Shown one piece after another: positions 25,752-31,161 of a DNA stretch of 31,161 nucleotides. This DNA comes from Acidimicrobiales bacterium (GTDB lineage: Bacteria; Actinomycetota; Acidimicrobiia; Acidimicrobiales; Ilumatobacteraceae): assembly GCA_030833305.1 (NCBI GenBank), contig JAURHL010000003.1, positions 1-31,161 of the forward strand, written 5' to 3'. Both the position numbers and the translations under genes were made by a program. The notes under the pieces were generated by a model. That model was not told the origin of the DNA and made no database searches. It saw nothing but the letters and a program-made list of their open reading frames with translations. Each line of letters begins with the position of its first letter. The first letter of the stretch is position 1.

Positions 25752-26444
25752 GTGAACACCGCTTCTGACGCGTCCATCCGTCCCGATTCCCGGTCGATCG
25801 ACGCGGTCATCTTCGACTTCGGTGGCGTTCTGGCCAGCAACGGTCGACCTTCGGACGTGGTGCGTCGTTTCCCCCACGATCCGGCCGACGTCGTGATGCG
25901 GGTGATGATGGGTCACTACGGACAGGACACCGACCACCCGTGGCATCGGCTCGAACGTGGCGAGATCAGCATGTCGGAGTACCGAACCGCCCTCGCTCCG
26001 TTGGTCATCGAGGCCGGTCTGACCCCCGTGGCCTCACCCGAACCCGAATCGGGCCAATCGATCCCGTTCGACTTCATCGCCAACGAGCCGGTCGTCGCGC
26101 TCGTGCACGAGCTTCGCGACGCCGGATTTCGTCTGGGTGTGCTGACGAACAACGTGCGCGAGCTCCGCGAACGTTGGTGGCCGATGATGGACTTCGCCAA
26201 CATCTTTCACGACATCGTCGACAGCCACGAGGTGGGTATGCGCAAGCCCAATCCGGCGATCTACCGATTGGCTCTCGCGCGATTGGGGGTCGAGGCCCAC
26301 CGAACGGCTTTCCTCGATGATGCGCAGTCGAACGTGTCGGCGGCGATCGAGGTCGGCATCCACGGAGTGTTGGTGGATGAGGATCCGTCGGAGGCGGTGA
26401 ACGTCGTCAGGCGTTTGAGCGGCCTCGACTCCGCTCGGGCGTAG
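25752..26444 (+). CDS. HAD-superfamily hydrolase, epoxide-hydrolase-N-terminal/ACAD10-like
   Basis: The 230-residue protein is a HAD phosphatase-like hydrolase. Motif I reads VIFDFGGVL; the nucleophile Asp is present but the second Asp is replaced by Gly, a variant common in the ACAD10/soluble-epoxide-hydrolase-N branch. Motif II is VLTNN, the Lys region is GMRKPNPAIY, and motif III/IV is TAFLDDAQSNVSAA. The alpha-helical cap lies at ~40-100. Substrate is unknown. GTG 25752 is taken since the same frame upstream is antisense to secA. The last 38 bases overlap the convergent comF gene. Confidence 0.88.
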   Translation: MNTASDASIRPDSRSIDAVIFDFGGVLASNGRPSDVVRRFPHDPADVVMRVMMGHYGQDTDHPWHRLERGEISMSEYRTALAPLVIEAGLTPVASPEPESGQSIPFDFIANEPVVALVHELRDAGFRLGVLTNNVRELRERWWPMMDFANIFHDIVDSHEVGMRKPNPAIYRLALARLGVEAHRTAFLDDAQSNVSAAIEVGIHGVLVDEDPSEAVNVVRRLSGLDSARA

Positions 26445-27027
26445 CGGCCACCGCCCGTGATCGAACCTCGCGCGCACCGGCCAAACGCAAGGCGTGAGCC
26501 GCCGCCGCGAATGTGGCACCGGTGGTGACGACGTCGTCGATCACCAGAACGTTCTGGGCCCGGGTCAACGGACGGGAGCGAAACACCGGTCCCTGCAGTC
26601 GCTCGGAACGTCGTCGACCGGTTTGCGCCGGACCGCGCGAGCGCTCCAGCAGACGGCGACACGGCAACTTCAGCCGTCGAGCCACGTGGCGGGCCAACAA
26701 TTCGCTCTGGTCGAACCCGCGCCCGGCCACTCGACGGGACGACGTGGGTGCCCACGTGACGACGTCGAAACGAGGTGACTCGGGGTCGGCCTCGATGTCG
26801 GCCACCAATCGAGCGGCGAGCGCACGCGCGACGCGGCGCCGAGAGCGGAACTTGAGATCGGCGACGAGCCGACGCACCGGCCCGTCATAGGCCACGGCCG
26901 CCCGCGGACTCGGCGAACGTGGGGCCTGACGCAGCACGTCGCAATCGGGACACGAGCGGGGCGTGGGCCCACCCGCGGGACAACGGAAGAGACGACGGCA
27001 CTGGCGACAACGGACGGCGACGAACAC
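26407..27027 (-). CDS. comF: ComF-type amidophosphoribosyltransferase
   Basis: The 206-residue protein has a zinc ribbon (CRQC then CPDC) at ~8-30. A phosphoribosyltransferase domain follows, with VLVIDDVVTTGAT (~165-177) as the PRPP-binding loop and GRGFDQSELLA as the typical ComF segment. ComF is needed for DNA uptake in competent bacteria; in actinobacteria its role is unclear. GTG 27027 gives the zinc ribbon; a GAGGA sequence lies too close (one base) to be a clear Shine-Dalgarno. It lies 43 bases after the amidohydrolase gene and may be read with it. Its 3' end overlaps the convergent HAD gene by 38 bases. Confidence 0.9.
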   Translation of the reverse strand: MFVAVRCRQCRRLFRCPAGGPTPRSCPDCDVLRQAPRSPSPRAAVAYDGPVRRLVADLKFRSRRRVARALAARLVADIEADPESPRFDVVTWAPTSSRRVAGRGFDQSELLARHVARRLKLPCRRLLERSRGPAQTGRRRSERLQGPVFRSRPLTRAQNVLVIDDVVTTGATFAAAAHALRLAGAREVRSRAVAATPERSRGRSNA

Positions 27028-27070
27028 GTCCTCATCGGATCACAGGGGTGTGGCAGAGGATCGCGGGGCG

Positions 27071-28414
27071 TTACGGAATCAACGGGAAGTCGTGTCCCGT
27101 CAACCAGTGGCGACCCACTTCCTTCATCGGCGCCCACCGTGCGATCAGGTCCGCCTCGGTGCGATCATCGGTGAGTTGGCCGAGGTCGGTGGGACGCACA
27201 CCGATGCGCTCCACGATGGGCGCCAGTGCCCGGGGGACGAACGAAAACACGTTGGCCGCCGATTCTCCCAACATGCGACGCGTCTCGTGGACCGGAATGT
27301 CGTGGAACGTGGACTTCAAGGCCTGGAACGTCGCCGGCCAGGTGCCCTCGGGATGCGGGAAGTCCGTGCCCCACAGCATGTTGTCGATTCCGATCTCGTA
27401 GCGCATGCCCAACTCGCGACGCTTCACGTTGGCCAGACCGGTGAAGCAGTTGCGGTCCACGATCTCGCTCGGGAGCATCTCCACCTTGCCGGCGAAGGCG
27501 CCCTTGCCCAGTTTCTCGGCGCCTTTCTGGCCCATCCACAAACGGTCCCACGACCACAACAACTGCGGCAACCACCAGCAACCACCCTCGGTGGCACAGA
27601 ACTTCAACCCGGGGAACCGCGTGAAGACTCCCGACCACAACATGAACCACATCGGGCGCGCCGGGAACCAGGTCACTTCGGTCACGTAGATGCCGAGGTT
27701 GTCTCCGTATTGATCCCGCTCGGCCGAACCGGAGTGGGTCACGATCGGCATGTTGTATTCCTCGCAACGTGCCCACACCGGGTCGTACCGACGATCGTGG
27801 TACGGGGTCTGGTTGCACCAACGCGCGGGAATCATGACCGCGCCGAGGCCGTGTTCCTTGGCCCAATCGATCTCGGCCAGAACGTCGTCGAGGTCACCCG
27901 TGATCGGAACCAGCGCCACACCGCACCGACGGTTCGGACTGGTGGCCACCAACTCGGCCAACCAGCGATTGTGGGCCTTGGAGCCCGCCAGGCCGAGCTC
28001 CGGGTCGAGGTCTCCCGACAAACCCAAGCCGGCACCGAAGGGAACCGCCGTGCGGCTCTCGACCGCATCGGCGTCGGGGTACACCACTTCGGCGGCCACA
28101 CCGTCGGCGTCGAGAGTCAGATCGCGACGGTCGGCGTCCCAACCACCCGCCAGTTCCTCTTCATGTTCGTCGAACCACTGTTGGGCGAACTTGGAATCGC
28201 GCACACCCAGTTTCGTCGACGCTTCGATGAGCGCCGCCTGTTCGGCGAGGAAGTCGTCGAGTTGGGGCCAGTACTTCTTCTCCAGGTAGGTGCGGTACTG
28301 CCCCGTGGGAAGTCCGGCATGACTGTCGGCGGCGATGATCATGTACGGATCGTTCACGCTGCCGTGATCGACGGTGGACGTCGCTTGTTCCGGGCGGCTC
28401 TCGGTGGCGGTCAT
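27071..28414 (-). CDS. Amidohydrolase-family (PF04909-type) metal-dependent hydrolase
   Basis: The 447-residue TIM-barrel protein has the pattern of amidohydrolase family 2, which hydrolyses or decarboxylates ring or acyl compounds. Metal-site features are ADSHAG near the N-terminus (Asp-x-His but no second His), PIVTHSGSAE in the middle and WGTDFPHPEGTWP near the end (metal-binding Asp). Its paralogue lies two genes upstream (AHNRWLAEL, EIDWAKEHGL and WARCEEYNMP have matching segments in the paralogue). Substrate is unknown. ATG 28414 has AAGGAG six bases upstream. It is the third gene of an amidohydrolase-SDR-amidohydrolase set, 59 bases after the SDR gene. Confidence 0.88.
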   Translation of the reverse strand: MTATESRPEQATSTVDHGSVNDPYMIIAADSHAGLPTGQYRTYLEKKYWPQLDDFLAEQAALIEASTKLGVRDSKFAQQWFDEHEEELAGGWDADRRDLTLDADGVAAEVVYPDADAVESRTAVPFGAGLGLSGDLDPELGLAGSKAHNRWLAELVATSPNRRCGVALVPITGDLDDVLAEIDWAKEHGLGAVMIPARWCNQTPYHDRRYDPVWARCEEYNMPIVTHSGSAERDQYGDNLGIYVTEVTWFPARPMWFMLWSGVFTRFPGLKFCATEGGCWWLPQLLWSWDRLWMGQKGAEKLGKGAFAGKVEMLPSEIVDRNCFTGLANVKRRELGMRYEIGIDNMLWGTDFPHPEGTWPATFQALKSTFHDIPVHETRRMLGESAANVFSFVPRALAPIVERIGVRPTDLGQLTDDRTEADLIARWAPMKEVGRHWLTGHDFPLIP

Positions 28415-28473
28415 GGTGTGCTCCTTGTGTCGTGAGTGGATGTGGCGGGGGGGAGGTGGGAGGAGGAGGGGCG
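28415..28473 (-). promoter_or_regulatory. C-rich mRNA spacer; possible Rho site, G-quadruplex on the other strand
   Basis: Between the SDR stop and the amidohydrolase ribosome-binding site, the minus-strand transcript is C-rich and almost free of G until AAGGAG. Such sequence can load Rho. The plus strand has G runs (28447-28453, 28458-28460, 28468-28471) that fit a G-quadruplex pattern. Both roles are inference. Confidence 0.3.
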
Positions 28474-29355
28474 TCAGCCCGGCACCTGTCGAAGGTACGA
28501 AGGGTTCGCGCGCGAGCGCATGGATTCGTAGCGGAGTCGCATCGACTCGTCGCCTCGGTCGCTGGCCGGCATCATCCAGAAACGGTTGGCGCGAATGCCC
28601 TCCACGACCACGCCGGCCACTTCCTCCACCGGCGTGTACGCGATCTCGCGACCGGCCGCCTTCATCTGGGCCTCCAATTGCTCGACGGTCGTGTAGGGCG
28701 TCTTGCGGGGGCGTTGCTTGGCGAACTCTTCGGTGCGCGAACGCCACGATTCGAAGAGCCCCGTGCGCAGGATGTTCGGACCGGGAAAGAGAACCGAGAC
28801 GCCGATCTGGGACTCGACCTCCTGCAACTGTGCGTAGAGGCATTCGGACACCGTGACGACGGCCGCCTTGGTCGCCGCGTACTGCGGGGTTCCCGAGAGC
28901 GGCGACACTCCGCCGTTCCCCGACGACGTGTTCACGACGTGCGCCGGCTCACCGTGTTCCAGCATGGCGGGCACGAACGAATTGATGCCATGCACGACAC
29001 CCATCACGTTCACCGCGATGGCCCACTTCCAGTCGTTCAGTTCGTGCTCCCACATGCGGCCTTCGGCACCGGCGCCGATGCCCGCGTTGTTGCACACCAC
29101 GTGCACCGAGCCGTAGGTGCTCAACGTGAAGTCACGCAGTGCGTTCACCGATTCCTGGTTGGTCACGTCGGTGACGAAGCCACTGATCTCCAGCCCTCGA
29201 TCACGACAGTCGGCGACCGTGGTCTCGAGCAGTTCGGCCTGCACGTCGGCCAACACCACCTTCATGCCTTCGGCGGCGAACCGCTCGCCCATGGCCCGGC
29301 CCAATCCGCCGCCGCCGCCGGTGACGACGGCCACTCGCCCGCTCAGATTCTCCAT
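28474..29355 (-). CDS. Short-chain dehydrogenase/reductase
   Basis: The 293-residue oxidoreductase has TGGGGGLG near the N-terminus, a GMKVVLADVQ strand (Asp, suggesting NAD), NNAGIG, the Ser in NTSSGNGG and the catalytic YAATK. The long C-terminal part with MKAAGREIAYTPVEEVA is unassigned. Substrate is unknown; the context suggests a step in the same pathway as the two amidohydrolases. ATG 29355 has GGAGGGG about four bases upstream, and the preceding amidohydrolase stop is ten bases away, so the two are co-transcribed. An in-frame extension to 29427 lies within the upstream gene and is rejected. Confidence 0.92.
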   Translation of the reverse strand: MENLSGRVAVVTGGGGGLGRAMGERFAAEGMKVVLADVQAELLETTVADCRDRGLEISGFVTDVTNQESVNALRDFTLSTYGSVHVVCNNAGIGAGAEGRMWEHELNDWKWAIAVNVMGVVHGINSFVPAMLEHGEPAHVVNTSSGNGGVSPLSGTPQYAATKAAVVTVSECLYAQLQEVESQIGVSVLFPGPNILRTGLFESWRSRTEEFAKQRPRKTPYTTVEQLEAQMKAAGREIAYTPVEEVAGVVVEGIRANRFWMMPASDRGDESMRLRYESMRSRANPSYLRQVPG

Positions 29356-29365
29356 GACCCCTCCG

Positions 29366-30634
29366 TCACGCGTCCGCGGTGAATCCGACGAAGGCCGGAC
29401 AACGTTCGGCGTCCTTGGGCACGTCACCCTTCAGCAGCGGCGTGGCCACCTCGCTGACACGGGGCCCGATCTTGGCCGCGATGGGGGCCAACTTTTTGAG
29501 GTCGAACCCGTACACGTCGGCGGCCGTGGTGCCGAGCATCTGCTCGATCTCCGAACGCTCGCAACCGGAAAAGGCCGCCCGCAACGCCGACGTGCTGTAG
29601 GGGAAACTGGCCTCTTTGTGGGGATAATCGCTCCCCCACATGATGCTGTCCACGCCGACCTTGTGCCGGGACGGAACCTCGTGGGCCCGCATGAAACTGG
29701 AACCCGTGTAACACTGGCGCGCCCAGTATTCGCTCGGTTGCAACGGCAACTTCGCCATCACGGGCTCGCCCCAGATGTGTTCCTGCGAACCCACCGCGTG
29801 ACGCATGCGGTCGAAGAAGTAGTCGAGACGCATCAGTTCGCCGGGCACCCATTCGGTTCCTTGCTCGGTGAAGACGCACTTCATCTCGGGATGACGTTCC
29901 ATCGCGCCCGAGACGATGAGGTGCGTCAGCGCGCGATGCGACCACCACGTGATCTCGAGCAGGAAGATCACCGGCGACTCCACCGCGTCGGTCATGGCCG
30001 GACTGGCACTACCCCCGTGATGATTCACCGGCATGGAGAATTTCTCGCAGGCTTCCCACAACGGTCCGTAGTAGTCGATGTCGTACAGCTCCGGCAGACC
30101 CACGCCCGGGGGCACACCGGGCAACAGGATTCCACCGGTCAACCCGGCCTTTTTGGCCCACTCGATCTCCTTGACCGACGCGTCGATGTCGTACAGATTG
30201 ATCTGACAGATCCCCGCGCGACGCCCCGATGCCTTCCCACAGAAATCCGCGAGCCAGCGGTTGTGCGCCTGCAATCCGGCCCAGCGCCGATTGGCGTCTC
30301 CGATGTTGGCCGCCGGAGGTTGATAGGTGAGCGAGCTCTTGGGGTAGAAGGGCGGAATCGTGTTCGGATAGATCACCTCGGCCACGATGCCGTCGGCCTC
30401 CATGTCGGTGAGTCGACGGTCCGAGTCCCAATTGCGACCACCGTCGGGGCCTTTCAGATCCTCGTACGGGATCTCGTACGTCTCCACCCAGGCGTCGAAC
30501 TCGCTCCGGTACTCCTCGGCCAGGAACGGGCGATAGTCGGTGAGGTTTCCGCCCGCATGACAATCGGCCGAAATCACCGTGTACCGCTCGTCGTGGCCCC
30601 GAGTGGATTCCGCATTCACGGACGTCGATCCCAT
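29366..30634 (-). CDS. Amidohydrolase-family (PF04909-type) metal-dependent hydrolase
   Basis: The 422-residue protein is a TIM-barrel amidohydrolase. It has ISADCHAGG at the N-terminus (Asp-x-His with Gly where a second His might be), MPVNHHGGSAS in the middle and MWGSDYPHKEASFP near the end. A CVFTEQGTEWVP segment is also typical. It is similar along its whole length to the amidohydrolase at 27071, which suggests a duplication. Substrate is unknown. ATG 30634 has AGGGGG about five bases upstream. It is the first gene of the operon, and the divergent IclR gene is 153 bases away. Confidence 0.88.
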   Translation of the reverse strand: MGSTSVNAESTRGHDERYTVISADCHAGGNLTDYRPFLAEEYRSEFDAWVETYEIPYEDLKGPDGGRNWDSDRRLTDMEADGIVAEVIYPNTIPPFYPKSSLTYQPPAANIGDANRRWAGLQAHNRWLADFCGKASGRRAGICQINLYDIDASVKEIEWAKKAGLTGGILLPGVPPGVGLPELYDIDYYGPLWEACEKFSMPVNHHGGSASPAMTDAVESPVIFLLEITWWSHRALTHLIVSGAMERHPEMKCVFTEQGTEWVPGELMRLDYFFDRMRHAVGSQEHIWGEPVMAKLPLQPSEYWARQCYTGSSFMRAHEVPSRHKVGVDSIMWGSDYPHKEASFPYSTSALRAAFSGCERSEIEQMLGTTAADVYGFDLKKLAPIAAKIGPRVSEVATPLLKGDVPKDAERCPAFVGFTADA

Positions 30635-30787
30635 GAATTCCCCCTGTCGGCTCGAAGACGGACTCCCCCGAGCCCGCAATCACCTCAGTCTTGCCGGTCG
30701 TGGGCCAAGAATGCGAGTACTCCTTACTGGTGGAGTACGTCTATTAATGCGATACGGAAAATTTTTATGTGACACAATCAAGACCGT
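30635..30787. promoter_or_regulatory. Divergent control region of the amidohydrolase operon and IclR gene
   Basis: The region is AT-rich at 30740-30780, unlike its surroundings (ATTAAT, AAAATTTTT). It contains a perfect inverted repeat, GTACTCC (30717-30723), eight bases, GGAGTAC (30732-30738). A CACAAT box (30773-30778) precedes the IclR start by nine bases. The repeat is a good candidate for a regulator site; which protein binds it is inferred. Confidence 0.55.
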
Positions 30788-31161
30788 ATGGCCGTCCAGT
30801 CGCTCCAAACCGTGGAGAACGCCATGAGCGTTCTGGAAGCGGTGGCCCAACGCCAGCCCATCGGGGTATCCGCTCTGGCGCGGTTGCTGGACATGGACAA
30901 GAACACCGTCCAGCGGATCCTGGTCACGTTGGGACGAGATGGCTGGCTGGTCCAGGACGGTCCCAAAGGTTCGTGGTCCCTCTCCGGCAAGATCCTCTCG
31001 CTGTCGTCGAAGGTGTCCGGGCCGATGCTCGAACGGTCACGTCCATTCATGAGCGCGCTCCTGTCGGCCACCAAGGAGTCGGTCACCCTCTGGAAGCTGG
31101 ACGGGCCCCATGAGAGCCGGGTGGCCACCTTGATCGAGATCATCGAGAGTCCCCAGGCCTT
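30788..31161 (+). CDS. IclR-family transcriptional regulator (partial, 3' end outside window)
   Basis: The first 124 residues are present. Residues ~1-60 hold a winged helix-turn-helix of IclR type: SLQTVENAMSVLEAVAQRQ, then IGVSALARLLDMDKNTVQRILVTL and GRDGWLVQDGPKGSWSLSGKIL. The second domain, which binds effectors, begins after ~75 and is cut by the window end. The start is ATG 30788. No Shine-Dalgarno is seen, and the message may have a very short leader. It is divergent from the amidohydrolase/SDR operon and is the likely regulator of it, by family habit and by the inverted repeat between them. Confidence 0.85.
   Translation, partial: MAVQSLQTVENAMSVLEAVAQRQPIGVSALARLLDMDKNTVQRILVTLGRDGWLVQDGPKGSWSLSGKILSLSSKVSGPMLERSRPFMSALLSATKESVTLWKLDGPHESRVATLIEIIESPQA

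Overview
The window is GC-rich, gene-dense bacterial chromosome. Genes lie on both strands and no intergenic gap exceeds about 160 bases. Gene content suggests a high-GC actinobacterium, and my best guess is the class Acidimicrobiia or a relative. The reasons are an ACT-domain malic enzyme, several crotonases, MenB (menaquinone), a group II truncated haemoglobin, Thr-rich cell-wall L,D-transpeptidases, many GTG starts and many starts that look leaderless. The taxonomic placement is inference; no rRNA or tRNA gene is present to test it. I see no insertion sequence, prophage, CRISPR array or attachment site.

Layout. 71-3391 (minus): NhaA antiporter, then a malic enzyme/SRPBCC pair. 3523-4334 (plus): a small membrane protein overlapping a limonene-epoxide-hydrolase-like enzyme. 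4359-5738: a TetR regulator divergent from a secreted acidic protein. 5751-9481: an acyl-CoA synthetase-like ligase, a 2-oxoglutarate/Fe(II) oxygenase and an HSL-type esterase. 9488-12430: a glutamine-amidotransferase protein and a nitrobindin-like protein, then an SDR divergent from a second TetR. 12444-17146: two L,D-transpeptidases, SurE, a frameshifted crotonase and MenB. 17134-18842: a SpoU rRNA/tRNA methyltransferase overlapping PurU. 18851-25664 (minus): secA-prfB-ftsE-ftsX, followed by a crotonase translationally coupled to a truncated haemoglobin. 25752-27027: a HAD hydrolase convergent with ComF. 27071-30634 (minus): amidohydrolase-SDR-amidohydrolase, divergent from an IclR-type regulator cut off by the window end.

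How they fit together. The secA-prfB-ftsEX block is housekeeping (export, termination, division) in an order known from other actinobacteria, but without hpf and smpB at their usual places. The IclR-flanked amidohydrolase/SDR cluster looks like a small catabolic operon of unknown substrate. Crotonases, the acyl ligase and the SDRs point to acyl-CoA metabolism.

The most unusual observations are four. A crotonase gene is split between two frames exactly at CCC-TGA (about 14999). A perfect 29-bp inverted repeat separates that gene from the upstream L,D-transpeptidase. Six genes share a -10-like TANNNT box exactly six bases before an ATG or GTG start. A crotonase and a globin overlap by four bases. 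I found nothing I would call a complete, previously undescribed system; the rest looks like ordinary chromosomal content.
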